Under the pieces are notes generated by a model. The model had not been told where the DNA came from, did no database searches, and saw only the letters and a program-made list of their open reading frames with translations. The translations under genes and the position numbers were made by a program. From positions 1 through 25,046 of the IMG/VR virus record IMGVR_UViG_3300018079_000116: a stretch of 25,046 bases of DNA. The stretch is one strand, 5' to 3'. The stretch is from a virus. Shown here in pieces: positions 6,996-14,688 of this stretch. Numbering within the stretch: position 1 is the first letter of the stretch; every line of letters begins with the position of its first letter.

Positions 6996-7208
6996 CTAAT
7001 CCTTCCACAGCCGATACACTTCATAGGCAATTTTGGGCAATGTAAACAGCAGCATAATCACCAGCCCTTGCCACGTCCGCTGCAATAGCTGCATCTGTGA
7101 CCATTCTGGATTCTGCCACCAGACAATAGTTACCCACATTACATAACCAAACACCGCCGAGTATGCAATCACATTCAAAATCAACTGAATTCGCTTCTGT
7201 GAAATCAT
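6996..7208 (-). CDS. Small two-helix membrane protein
   Basis: The 70-residue protein has two predicted transmembrane segments, LILNVIAYSAVFGYVMWVTI (about residues 9-28) and LVIMLLFTLPKIAYEVY (about residues 49-65), joined by a Trp/Gln-rich loop. Its ATG at 7208 overlaps the stop of the upstream gene (ATGA). A holin-like role is conceivable from size and topology, but no lysin gene adjoins it and the location within head genes is not usual for lysis. The function is unknown. Confidence 0.6.
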   Translation of the reverse strand: MISQKRIQLILNVIAYSAVFGYVMWVTIVWWQNPEWSQMQLLQRTWQGLVIMLLFTLPKIAYEVYRLWKD

Positions 7209-7666
7209 CGCACATCCTTCGCCACTTCACTGTTGATGATGTTGAACGCATTATCGCGCTCATCATCCACAATATCCTCGACCTTCTTCCAGCCCGTCTC
7301 TCGATGATACACCGACTGCTCATCGCCCTGCACATAATTGATATAGCCGGCATTGTTCCCGATAACCTGTGTCAGCCCACCATTCCGCGCTGAAATCTCC
7401 CAACGCAGCCCCATCCGTTCCGACCCCGGCGAAACACCCCGCCGATACGGAATATCAATCGCGCCCGACTTGCTTGCCGCCCACAGGTATCGAATCTGTT
7501 TCGGCGTTAAATATTGCCCGATTTGCCGCCGCGACACAGCCGGATACGGCCCGACTCGCCCACGCAGATACAACGCAGCAGCCGCCAGACCGCGCAGCAG
7601 ACCATTGCCGCGCAGCATCGTAACGACCTTCGTATCAACCCCGCCCATATCCGTTGTGATTGGCAT
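7205..7666 (-). CDS. HK97 gp10-like minor structural/tail completion protein
   Basis: The 153-residue protein starts MPITTDMGGVDTKVVTMLRG. The ATG at 7666 follows AGGGGA at normal spacing; an in-frame TTG 21 bases upstream is a poorer choice. The order GLAAAALYLRGRVGPYPAVS (N-terminal helix leading to a 'G.YP...' loop), SERMGLRWEISARNGGLTQV (edge strand) and IGNNAGYINYVQGDEQSVYH followed by TGWKK fits the HK97-gp10/neck family: helix, then 'pY..yvn.G...mp.r..'. Such proteins usually lie after the connector genes; here the gene is between the MuF-type protein and the capsid, a less common arrangement. Confidence 0.6.
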   Translation of the reverse strand: MPITTDMGGVDTKVVTMLRGNGLLRGLAAAALYLRGRVGPYPAVSRRQIGQYLTPKQIRYLWAASKSGAIDIPYRRGVSPGSERMGLRWEISARNGGLTQVIGNNAGYINYVQGDEQSVYHRETGWKKVEDIVDDERDNAFNIINSEVAKDVR

Positions 7667-7735
7667 TTCCGTCCCCTGTAATATCAAATTGAAATGTGAT
7701 TATGTAAGAATACTTTTAATATCTGCAAGTGAGGG

Positions 7736-8416
7736 CTATGCGAGGTATTGATACCGCACCCCACACCGACAGCCTGTATGCGCCGGAGGCAACATAAACC
7801 AGCTTGTCCCCTGCGCCGTATCATGCCTTGGTCCACACACTCGACACACAAACTCATCCAATCGCGTTTCCCATATTGGAATCATCGTCACCCCGGCAGC
7901 ACCCAATTGTCGCGCCACCCACGCCTGACCCTCAGCCGCTGACCGTGTTACTTCCGTAATCGCAATCGTATTCGCTCTACCCGGCCCATATATCGCAGTG
8001 AGTCGTTCGCTCAATTCCTGATTGTTCATCGGTGCAGCGAAAAAATCTGTCAGTACAGAAGACAATCTATCCCGACTGGTAGCATTGATATCTGTCACAA
8101 GGTCGAAACCGTAGGCTTCTGCCCACCCTTGTGCGGCGAGTTCCAGCGCATTCTCATCCAACCCGTATGCCAGAGCGTCCGATAATTCGCGTGCCGCTTC
8201 AATATACGCCGCCTCTAATCGTGGACGAATCGCCTCTTCCAAAGAAGCTGCAAGATTATCCCATGCGTCCAACGGCAAATCGGCCAGTGTTTCACCGCGC
8301 CCCAGCGCCGCTTCCAGTTGCTCCGATATCAACCGCCGCGAATCCCGAAATGCCGGAGCCAGCGCCCGTGCCGTTCGCTCCTCAAGCTGATTCTGCAACC
8401 CTTCCGTAATCGTCAT
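7736..8416 (-). CDS. MuF-type (SPP1 gp7-like) minor head protein
   Basis: This 226-residue protein is helical over residues 1-130 (EERTARALAPAFRDSRRLIS) and ends with the signature C-terminal domain of the MuF/SPP1 gp7 family: ITEVTRSAAEGQAWVARQLG, then WETRLDEFVCRVCGPRHDT and finally PPAHTGCRCGVRYQYL. The paired CxxC...H and HxxCRC motifs are conserved in this family, which binds the portal inside the capsid and is injected or aids packaging. It lies two genes after the portal, the normal location. The length is at the short end for the family, so it is probably a single-domain version without a toxin extension. The ribosome binding site is weak. Confidence 0.85.
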   Translation of the reverse strand: MTITEGLQNQLEERTARALAPAFRDSRRLISEQLEAALGRGETLADLPLDAWDNLAASLEEAIRPRLEAAYIEAARELSDALAYGLDENALELAAQGWAEAYGFDLVTDINATSRDRLSSVLTDFFAAPMNNQELSERLTAIYGPGRANTIAITEVTRSAAEGQAWVARQLGAAGVTMIPIWETRLDEFVCRVCGPRHDTAQGTSWFMLPPAHTGCRCGVRYQYLA

Positions 8417-8425
8417 ATCTGAAAA

Positions 8426-8689
8426 TCAATCTTCGCTATCAAGTGTCCAATCTAGATTGAGCAGGTCATCGCTAATCTTGTTATCAAAGTTGACAACATC
8501 AGCATGGACATGAAGCTGCACATAAACTCCATAGCCATAGTCACCGGGTTTAAACTCCAGCTTCAACCCTGTAACCTTATCCGGGTCTAAGCCAAGTGCC
8601 TGACAAATCTTCTGTGCGAGTTCACTAGACTCAACTGTGGTGATAGTTTTTGATATCTTTTCGGTATAATCACCGTCCGTGTGTACCAT
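8426..8689 (-). CDS. Hypothetical acidic protein between portal and MuF genes
   Basis: The 87-residue protein (MVHTDGDYTEKISKTITTVE) starts at ATG 8689, preceded by GAGGTG at five bases and overlapping the portal stop by one base. It has a helical first half (SSELAQKICQALGLDPDKV) and a beta hairpin second half (VTGLKLEFKPGDYGYGVYVQ), ending in an acidic tail (LNLDWTLDSED). I do not recognise the family. Its coupling to the portal gene suggests a head-assembly or accessory role. Confidence 0.6.
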   Translation of the reverse strand: MVHTDGDYTEKISKTITTVESSELAQKICQALGLDPDKVTGLKLEFKPGDYGYGVYVQLHVHADVVNFDNKISDDLLNLDWTLDSED

Positions 8690-10209
8690 CAATGCACCTC
8701 CACATACTGCCGCGCATCACTGAAAATCAGCTTCACATCATCGACACTCGCCGCCGCTTCCAACCCGCCGATAATCGCGCCCTTCAACCCGGCTGGAATC
8801 AGCGCACTCTCAAATGCCAGCGCCTTCTCTGGCTTGCCTTCATCCCAGCGCTTAACCGCCATCCGCTCCCACTTCTCAATATCACCGACAGCAGCAGTTT
8901 CCCCCTCTCCAAAGCTGTGTGAGGAACGAACCAGCGCCAATGAGGAGGGGGTCAGGGGGAGGGGTAAGTGTTTCGCCTCATCCCGTATGTCCTGCCCCGT
9001 CTCGACACCCTCACCAACCGGAGGCTTCAACGTTCCCCCATTCGTTGGCGCTGACTGTCCCTGACCCGGCGTAACAAAATGGTCTACGGGCAGCGGGTCC
9101 TTACCCAAATCCTCCCGTACCTCATTCACACTCAGCAAACCCGACGTGTACAACGGCACCATCGCATACGCCTTTTCCGATTCTTGCCGTTGAAACGCTT
9201 CAAGCCGCTTCTTCACAGGCAGCAGATTAAATCCCGCCTGACTAAATAAGCGGTCATTCAACTGTGGCGCAATCACTTCCCGATAAAATGGCGCGATGGT
9301 CGTGTCATAAAAATTGATGATGTCTTGTCGCGCCGTCGCAAAATTCGCAGCGTTCGATATAATCAACGACAATGGAATCCCGAACGTCACCGCAATATCC
9401 TCACGCTGTTGATTGGTCATACTTTCCAACGCCATATCCTTGAGACTGTTCATTAGGTTGAACACTTCAACATCGCTATCGATCGGCGTAATCTTGAAGG
9501 CATTACGGACACCACTCATCATCTTCTGAAAAACATTCGTAACCCGTTCCTTTTCATCCTTTGCCAGGGTAGAAAACCCCTTCACCTTCACCAGTGTCGG
9601 GTTGATAGCCCCATGCTCAAAATAATATGCAGTGAACTTATCCTTATTCGCCATGCCTGTTGCCGCCAACAGTGCCGTGAAGCCCACACCCGCGCCCGGA
9701 CGATTTTCCGAATTATCAGACGGCATCCACAACCACAGCAGTTCATCCAACTCAAAGCGCTGCTTCCCATCCCGCGCCCCATAATTACGCAGGAAATGTG
9801 TCAGTTCGCCCGTTCGCCCGTCGTATTGCGGCGCAATACTCGCCGGGTGCAGTCGCCGCCACTGCTGCTTATAGCCAAAAATATCCGTCTCGTATAGCGC
9901 ATACGCCGCTCCGTATTTATCAATGTCGCGTGTCAGTTGACCCAACAGGGGGAAGATGTTCAGCACAGGCGGGATATCGTCAGTGTTCGCTTGTTCATTG
10001 TAAACAGCATTGTCGCCGCGCTTCAAATCGTAAGGCATCTCCGTTACACCGTTCGCCCGTAAATCCAGCGCACGGCGATACCATCCCACTTCTCGATACG
10101 CACGGTCAACTGGCAGCCGCTCGACATCGCCGCCATAGCCGAAATCCGCCGCCGTGAACTGACCCAACGGGATTGATTTCAACGCACTGCTGTTAATCAC
10201 ATTAATCAT
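8689..10209 (-). CDS. Portal protein (HK97 family)
   Basis: At 506 residues the protein has the layout of HK97-type portals, the dodecameric ring at the packaging vertex. Visible features are an N-terminal region with RALDLRANGVTEMPYDLKRG, RRLHPASIAPQYDGRTGELT (the 'l.P..v.p..d..G'-type strand), DELLWLWMPSDN, GVGFTALLAATGMANKDKF (clip/stem helix), and QQREDIAVTFGIPLSLIISN ('edIa..fgvP..ll'). The C-terminal 80 residues are variable and contain a family A repeat insertion (about residues 415-440, LPLTPSSLALVRSS, then FGEGE). The ATG overlaps the terminase stop by one base (TGATG). The gene follows the large terminase directly, as expected. Confidence 0.9.
   Translation of the reverse strand: MINVINSSALKSIPLGQFTAADFGYGGDVERLPVDRAYREVGWYRRALDLRANGVTEMPYDLKRGDNAVYNEQANTDDIPPVLNIFPLLGQLTRDIDKYGAAYALYETDIFGYKQQWRRLHPASIAPQYDGRTGELTHFLRNYGARDGKQRFELDELLWLWMPSDNSENRPGAGVGFTALLAATGMANKDKFTAYYFEHGAINPTLVKVKGFSTLAKDEKERVTNVFQKMMSGVRNAFKITPIDSDVEVFNLMNSLKDMALESMTNQQREDIAVTFGIPLSLIISNAANFATARQDIINFYDTTIAPFYREVIAPQLNDRLFSQAGFNLLPVKKRLEAFQRQESEKAYAMVPLYTSGLLSVNEVREDLGKDPLPVDHFVTPGQGQSAPTNGGTLKPPVGEGVETGQDIRDEAKHLPLPLTPSSLALVRSSHSFGEGETAAVGDIEKWERMAVKRWDEGKPEKALAFESALIPAGLKGAIIGGLEAAASVDDVKLIFSDARQYVEVH
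8901..8966. repeat. Family A repeat inserted in frame in the portal gene
   Basis: CCCCCTCTCC and GGAGGGGGTCAGGGGGAGGGG arms (the latter read as two parts) flank an irregular centre. On the minus strand it is read through as LPLPLTPSSLALV...SFGEGE in the C-terminal variable part of the portal, leaving the frame intact. Confidence 0.65.
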
Positions 10210-11648
10210 CAGTATTCATATCCTTCGATGAGAATGCTCTGCGAAACCGTCGCATTGTGATAAGCGAGTGCCAGCGCATCCGCCGCATCAGTCGAACGTC
10301 CAATCCGCTTCCGAATATCATCCTTACTTTCAACCTTTATCCGCCCATTGCTGGTGTACGTCCACAGCGGCGCAGTCAAATCGCCAATCAAAAGCGGGTC
10401 ATCCGGGATAGCCAGAGCATTGGGGTTATCCGGGTCTAATGCCTCCCGCAATTTCCACCAGACCGCCGAACGCAAATTTACAAACATCAACTCACCCGAA
10501 CTATCCGTCGCATCCGTCGCCTCAGCCACATTCACAGGCAGCACGCTATACCCCAATTCGCGCAAGCGGTCATACACCCCCGCCCCAATGCCAATGGTAT
10601 CAATCGCCACGCGCACATTCTTACCCACCGTCGCGGCGACACGCCCCGCTGTCTGCATTGTACTTTGTTTCGTGGTATAAATTAGGGATTCCAGCACGCG
10701 CCCCACCAGCTTGGCAATCGTCGTTTTGTCCTCACCATAACGCGCCGGGTCAACACCATACCACACACGACCCTCACCCTTGCCACCACATTCATGATGC
10801 CGCTCGACTGCCAACTCCACCCAGCGCAGCGGAATCAGCGCATCACTCGCATCTTCGGCAAACTCACCCAGCACACGATTCTGATAAACCGCGCTGTTCT
10901 CACCCCATTGTGCCTTGCGTTGTTTCGCCCACGTCCGGCTGACACGTCCGGCTCTAATCGCCTCTTCCAGTGTCACATGCCGCACCCACCAATCATCAGT
11001 CCCCGGCTTGCGTTTGTGAATATCATAAAATCTCCCCGACGGTTCGCCCGGCGTACTGATTGCCAACGCATAGGCTTCAGCATCCGTATCCTCACCCGCA
11101 CCAGAGAACGCACCTTCGGTAGCATCCCACGTCGGAATCGGAATCGCCTTCGCTTCATCAAAGATATAGATAAGAAATTTGGCATGAGCGCCCTCAACCA
11201 GCGACGGATTATCACTCGCCACCGCGAACGCCTCTGCGCCCGCCAGCTTGATACTCTGCTCGAACAATTCCTTGCCGTGTCGCATCTGTATACCAAGCAG
11301 TGACCAGTCTGCTCGTCGCGCCCACTTCCTAATTTCGGGCCATGTGTAGTAAATGAGTTGCCGCCATGCCGATGCGGTTGTGACAATTTTCACATCATCG
11401 CCATGACACGCTATCCCCCACAGCACAATCCACGCCGCGAGTGTTGTCTTGCCTAGCCCATGCGGACCACGCACTGCCGCCCGTTTGTGGATGACGAAAT
11501 GCCGCAGAATAGCTTCCTGATAATCGGCAATCTTTTGAACCCGTAGCACATCCCGCACAAAATCGACTATCCCATCCGCCGAGCGATAACGCGCCGCCAC
11601 ATCATCCTGCGCCAGCGCCTCCGCTACAATGTCATCAATGACTGACAT
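10209..11648 (-). CDS. Terminase large subunit
   Basis: The 479-residue protein is the DNA packaging motor and headful or cos nuclease. The ATPase domain carries Walker A RGPHGLGKTT (residues 60-69), a TTASAWRQ segment, and Walker B FLIYIFDEAK (Asp164-Glu165), followed by an ALAISTPGEPSG coupling motif. The RNase H-like nuclease domain shows the three acidic positions YGVDPARYGEDKT (Asp300), VAIDTIGIGAG (Asp350) and RSTDAADALALAYH (Asp454/Asp457). The length is normal for TerL. It is preceded by a 75-residue unknown protein and two genes further up by the putative small terminase, and is coupled to the portal by a one-base overlap. Confidence 0.95.
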   Translation of the reverse strand: MSVIDDIVAEALAQDDVAARYRSADGIVDFVRDVLRVQKIADYQEAILRHFVIHKRAAVRGPHGLGKTTLAAWIVLWGIACHGDDVKIVTTASAWRQLIYYTWPEIRKWARRADWSLLGIQMRHGKELFEQSIKLAGAEAFAVASDNPSLVEGAHAKFLIYIFDEAKAIPIPTWDATEGAFSGAGEDTDAEAYALAISTPGEPSGRFYDIHKRKPGTDDWWVRHVTLEEAIRAGRVSRTWAKQRKAQWGENSAVYQNRVLGEFAEDASDALIPLRWVELAVERHHECGGKGEGRVWYGVDPARYGEDKTTIAKLVGRVLESLIYTTKQSTMQTAGRVAATVGKNVRVAIDTIGIGAGVYDRLRELGYSVLPVNVAEATDATDSSGELMFVNLRSAVWWKLREALDPDNPNALAIPDDPLLIGDLTAPLWTYTSNGRIKVESKDDIRKRIGRSTDAADALALAYHNATVSQSILIEGYEY

Positions 11649-11876
11649 TTAATCATTCGCCAACTTGGAGTAATCCAACTTTGAGAGAAAGGGCAAACAA
11701 CCCTCGCCATGTTCAGGACATTCTGGCAATAGCTGAATTACTTCCCACGCCACGTCATAATGACGGTTGATATCCCGCACATATCCGACAAATACTCGGC
11801 ATTCTCCATCGGTGAGATCACGTATCGCCAACGGGTCAGCTTCTACCGCCGCCCATAACTCATCAATATTTCGCAT
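11649..11876 (-). CDS. Small hypothetical protein upstream of the large terminase
   Basis: This 75-residue protein (MRNIDELWAAVEADPLAIRD) has an excellent ribosome binding site, GGAGG four bases before ATG 11876, and its stop abuts the terminase start. It is mainly helical with LTDGECRVFVGYVRDINRHY and two late cysteines (ECPEHGEGC), which could bind metal. I do not recognise it. The tight linkage suggests cotranslation with the terminase. Confidence 0.65.
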   Translation of the reverse strand: MRNIDELWAAVEADPLAIRDLTDGECRVFVGYVRDINRHYDVAWEVIQLLPECPEHGEGCLPFLSKLDYSKLAND

Positions 11877-11902
11877 ACATCCTCCAATTGTAGGGGCAAT
11901 TA

Positions 11903-12385
11903 TCAGGCTTCATACCCTAATTGCTTTAAGCCGTCCGCTATTTTGAAGCGGCTATCGTGAATACGGTTGTATACCCCTATCGGCAAAGTGCGTGTTTCTT
12001 CCAACCATTCGACCAGGGGCTTAAACCGATTGCGTGGGAAATTGAACTCCATCAGCAGATGAAGCAAATCGGCAATAGTTAACTTGATATTGGCGTTTGC
12101 ATTGCGGCGGACAATTGCGCTATCGGCAATCGCCTTGCCTTTCAGTGACAGAATCGCTTTGAGGATGGCATAGTATCGTTCGCCGCGTGCCAATCGAAAG
12201 GCTTCCAGCAGCTTGTCATAATCGAGATTGTAGCAATGTGTACAATCCTCATATTCGCCCGTTTTAGAGTCCATGAAATGCCCTATGCCCTTGCAATTCC
12301 CGCACGTATATTGATAGCTGTTATCCGATTGGATTTGACCCTTTGCGACTGCCATTACTAACATCCCCCCGGCTCTAATCATCAT
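11903..12385 (-). CDS. Zinc-finger-type hypothetical protein
   Basis: The 160-residue protein carries a DnaJ-like zinc-binding pair: CGNCKGIGHF (Cys28, Cys31) and CTHCYNL (Cys48, Cys51), the first with the CxxCxGxG arrangement of a J-protein cysteine-rich repeat. No J domain is present. The rest is helical (DKLLEAFRLARGERYYAILK, later IADLLHLLMEFNFPRNRF). The ATG at 12385 was chosen because GGAGA lies about seven bases upstream; an internal ATG at 12355 with GGGGG nine bases before it is an alternative. It lies between the small and large terminase genes. The function is unknown. Confidence 0.65.
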   Translation of the reverse strand: MMIRAGGMLVMAVAKGQIQSDNSYQYTCGNCKGIGHFMDSKTGEYEDCTHCYNLDYDKLLEAFRLARGERYYAILKAILSLKGKAIADSAIVRRNANANIKLTIADLLHLLMEFNFPRNRFKPLVEWLEETRTLPIGVYNRIHDSRFKIADGLKQLGYEA

Positions 12386-12418
12386 GCCGTGTCTCCGTAA
12401 ATACAGGTAGCAGGTGCA

Positions 12419-12931
12419 TCATTTCATCTTCCCCTCTCCATGCAATGGGGAGGGGCTAGGGGTGGGGATTTTCCTTTTAGCCGCCGCCTCAACCAGCTTG
12501 CCAAACACCAGCGCCGGATCCTCACCAATCGCAACCAGCGCCCGATACGCCTCCATCACCACCGGCAGCACACCAATAATCTCCGTTGGCAAATCACGCA
12601 GCAATCGCATCTTATCCACAGCGATAGCAGCCGCCGTCATCGCACCCGCGCCCGACGACTTCTCAACAACATCAGTCTGCATCGCATGACGCACATACCG
12701 CTCTGCCGCCAACTCAAATAATTCCGCCAGTCCTTCTTTTTTCTCTTGGACAAGTTTTTCCGGCGCTGGCTTGTGCTGATTCTGAAACCAGTAGCGCAGC
12801 GTTCGCACGTTCGGTCTGTCACCTTCCAGCTTGTCATACACGCGCTTGATTGCCGTTGCATCCCCCGCATAACCTTCAGCAGTCATCATCGCAATCGCCG
12901 TCGCCCGATACTCATCACTATACTTCGCCAT
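12419..12931 (-). CDS. Putative terminase small subunit
   Basis: The 170-residue protein begins MAKYSDEYRATAIAMMTAEG. The N-terminal 55 residues look like a helix-turn-helix DNA-binding domain (GDATAIKRVYDKLEGDRPNV, then RTLRYWFQNQHKP), as in small terminase subunits that recognise the packaging site. A helical oligomerisation region follows (LAELFELAAERYVRHAMQTD). It lies three genes before the large terminase, and no better candidate exists. The last 12 or so residues (PTPSPSPLHGEGK) are encoded by a family A palindrome, so the C-terminus has been extended or replaced by a repeat insertion. The start at 12931 has only a weak ribosome binding site. Confidence 0.65.
   Translation of the reverse strand: MAKYSDEYRATAIAMMTAEGYAGDATAIKRVYDKLEGDRPNVRTLRYWFQNQHKPAPEKLVQEKKEGLAELFELAAERYVRHAMQTDVVEKSSGAGAMTAAAIAVDKMRLLRDLPTEIIGVLPVVMEAYRALVAIGEDPALVFGKLVEAAAKRKIPTPSPSPLHGEGKMK
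12431..12467. repeat. Family A palindrome at the 3' end of the small terminase gene
   Basis: CCCCTCTCCAT and ATGGGGAGGGG form nearly perfect arms around GCA, followed by CTAGGGGTGGGG. It encodes PTPSPSPLHGEG in the gene frame on the minus strand. This is the cleanest copy of the family in the window. Confidence 0.8.
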
Positions 12932-12946
12932 ACATCACCATCTCGC

Positions 12947-13564
12947 CTACATCGTAGGGACGGCATTCTTGCCATCCGTTGTGGGCATCAGCGGCTTCCA
13001 CCCACCCCGTAACCCCTTGCGCTCCACCTGCCCCACCCCTTCATAATTACGCAGCACATCCCGCACATGCGCCGCACTCACATCAAGCCGCTGGGCAATC
13101 TGAACCGTCCGCACGAATAAAAAATCCTCAACATACAACTGACTCAGCACATCCAACACCATCCCGGACGCTGGCGCAATATCATTGCACCGCTTTGGTT
13201 TCCAGCCACCACGCCCTTGCACAACCAGTCCCGCCACTTGCAGCTGCTTGAGATGCAGCCGCACCGTCCAGTAACTCCGGTCCTGCAAATCCGCGATTGT
13301 CTGTACCTGCACATACGACTGTGACCGCCGATACACATCCAGCAAATGCCGATACGTACACTCATACATATGTCGTGGTCGCCAGCCGCCGCGGACACCC
13401 TTCCGTACCACCAGCCCCGCCGCTTCCAGGCACGCCAGTTCCGAACTCGCTGTCGAAAGCGGCACATGCGCTCGCCGCGCCACTTCGCGCACATGGATAT
13501 AAGACAAACGCTTTGCATACAAAGCACATAAGCCCTCATAAACTTTGACCCGCTGAGGCAGCAT
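12947..13564 (-). CDS. Protein with three tandem winged-helix repeats
   Basis: This 205-residue basic protein consists of three units of about 55-60 residues. Each reads as helix, helix, helix-turn-helix, then a wing ending in the same signature: RGGWRP (58-63), RGGWKP (118-123) and RGGWKP (186-191). Within the units the recognition regions are VREVARRAHVPLSTASSELA (25-44), VQTIADLQDRSYWTVRLHLK (87-106) and VQIAQRLDVSAAHVRDVLRN (154-173), each followed by G-L/V-V or a related core. This is a DNA-binding design. Its place at the head of the late operon, just before the small terminase, suggests a late regulator or a packaging-site binding factor. The final ten residues (TDGKNAVPTM) derive from a family C repeat. 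I do not recognise a named family. Confidence 0.72.
   Translation of the reverse strand: MLPQRVKVYEGLCALYAKRLSYIHVREVARRAHVPLSTASSELACLEAAGLVVRKGVRGGWRPRHMYECTYRHLLDVYRRSQSYVQVQTIADLQDRSYWTVRLHLKQLQVAGLVVQGRGGWKPKRCNDIAPASGMVLDVLSQLYVEDFLFVRTVQIAQRLDVSAAHVRDVLRNYEGVGQVERKGLRGGWKPLMPTTDGKNAVPTM
12954..12981. repeat. Family C mini-repeat, short form
   Basis: GTAGGGACGGCATTCTTGCC is followed by ATCCGTTG, a short version of the GTAGGGACA...GTCCG element. It supplies the C-terminal codons of the triple winged-helix gene. Confidence 0.65.
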
Positions 13565-13665
13565 ATCGCAACCACTCCGAATTAGCTATTTCAACACATT
13601 CTAATCCCCACTGTACCGAAATATTGGATAACACATAAACAGAAAACCCCTCGCCATCGCTTAAA

Positions 13666-13953
13666 CTACAACTCTTCTTCGCGCTGCTCAATCCATTCAT
13701 CGACCATATCTCGAAAATACGACCCCGGCGTATCGCCTATAATCGTCGGGTCTTTGACCCTATAAATCGCCTGTTTGACCATTGCATTTAATTCATCATG
13801 CGATAGTCCTGCTTTCAAGCCGCGCTCATAATGCGGCTGGATGAATCTATGGTAGTCCCGCCGCACGAGCAAAATTAAAATGATAGGGAAGCTGCCAACG
13901 ATTAGTGCAATCAGCACTACGATAACCGTATTCCAATCAAGTGTCTCATTCAT
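13666..13953 (-). CDS. Small single-pass membrane protein
   Basis: The 95-residue protein starts MNETLDWNTVIVVLIALIVG. It has one strong transmembrane helix (about residues 9-29, ending PIILILLV) followed by a charged cytoplasmic region (RRDYHRFIQPHYERGLKAGL) with helical LSHDELNAMVKQAIYRVKD. The ATG overlaps the stop of the XRE regulator gene (ATGA), so the two are cotranslated. I do not recognise it. Pairing with a regulator suggests a role at the end of the early operon, possibly superinfection exclusion, but that is speculation. Confidence 0.6.
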   Translation of the reverse strand: MNETLDWNTVIVVLIALIVGSFPIILILLVRRDYHRFIQPHYERGLKAGLSHDELNAMVKQAIYRVKDPTIIGDTPGSYFRDMVDEWIEQREEEL

Positions 13954-14198
13954 CCTCTGACCTCACCAGTCCAATCAACCCATACGAAGTAATCGCCCGG
14001 CTGCAACTTGAATGCTTCACACAAGCGCATGAAGATATTCATATCCGGCATTGCGCCATTGTCGAGTCGGGATAAAGTGGAGGCGCTCACGCCAGATACA
14101 GCCTCTAAGTCTCGCAGCGATTCGCCGTCCGCCGCGGCGCGAATATCCTGCATCAACTTCACGGTGTTAAATTCCAAAGTCGTCTTTTTCAATTCCAC
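13950..14198 (-). CDS. XRE-family helix-turn-helix regulator
   Basis: The 82-residue protein is a single Cro/C1-type DNA-binding domain: LMQDIRAAADGESLRDLEAV (helices 1-2), SGVSASTLSRLDNGAMPDMN (helix-turn-helix, 'vs.stlSr.e.G..p') and a C-terminal FMRLCEAFKLQPGDYFVW, the usual 'l..l...l.v.p.dff' helix 5. No dimerisation or autocleavage domain follows. It starts at GTG 14198 with AAAGGGA upstream. It is the best candidate for a phage-encoded Cro-like or early-late switch regulator in the phage body. A second XRE protein lies at the right edge of the window. Confidence 0.85.
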   Translation of the reverse strand: MELKKTTLEFNTVKLMQDIRAAADGESLRDLEAVSGVSASTLSRLDNGAMPDMNIFMRLCEAFKLQPGDYFVWVDWTGEVRG

Positions 14199-14244
14199 TC
14201 ACTAATCCCTTTCTCCATGACCGGGACGAGTCACCCCGTCCCCT

Positions 14245-14688
14245 TCAATCCTTTTCCCAATTCTCTAGCGGCGTACCATACTGTTGACCGGCAGCCGCCT
14301 TGTCCAATTCCTCAACACACTTGGAAAACGAGCGCCCGATGTAGAAACCATCGAAAGCCATGCAGTCTTGAAACTTCCCGCCAATTTTCAAGACTGCCCA
14401 CTCCACCAAATGACCATCGAGACCAATCTGATTCACGTAGGTATCAACGGCATCATGCAACCAATCAATTGAGTAGTCAGGGTCACTATCAACTACAATG
14501 TCTTCCTTAAAATCCAATTCGGTACACCAAGTAAGATGACGATGGACCCATTCATCATCCACCTTGACGATTTCGCCCTCATCCGGAAAAATATCAATCT
14601 CTGCACCGTTGATTTTGCAGGTGTAGTCGCCTCGATCCTCATTCGATAGTCCGCACTTTGAGCATTTAAAATTCACCGTATCCATCAC
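14245..14688 (-). CDS. Hypothetical protein with possible zinc-ribbon
   Basis: The 147-residue acidic protein begins MMDTVNFKCSKCGLSNEDRG. Cys9, Cys12 and Cys24, with Cys55 further on, suggest a zinc ribbon at the N-terminus. The rest is rich in Asp and aromatic residues (DEWVHRHLTWCTELDFKEDI, YSIDWLHDAVDTYVNQIG). The GTG at 14688 overlaps the preceding stop, with an ATG directly after it. I do not recognise the family. It belongs to the early operon downstream of the methyltransferase. Confidence 0.55.
   Translation of the reverse strand: MMDTVNFKCSKCGLSNEDRGDYTCKINGAEIDIFPDEGEIVKVDDEWVHRHLTWCTELDFKEDIVVDSDPDYSIDWLHDAVDTYVNQIGLDGHLVEWAVLKIGGKFQDCMAFDGFYIGRSFSKCVEELDKAAAGQQYGTPLENWEKD

Noticed and set aside
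6996-7208. Holin assignment for the two-helix membrane protein
   Set aside because: Topology fits but no endolysin is adjacent and the gene is embedded in the head operon, so the function is left open.
12612-12620. Perfect DnaA box TTATCCACA
   Set aside because: A single 9-mer inside the small terminase coding sequence, without further boxes or AT-rich DNA nearby; chance occurrence in 25 kb is not rare.
14220-14241. GGGACG / CGTCCC stem between the XRE gene and its upstream neighbour
   Set aside because: Short stem without a T-run on either strand; not enough to call a terminator or operator.
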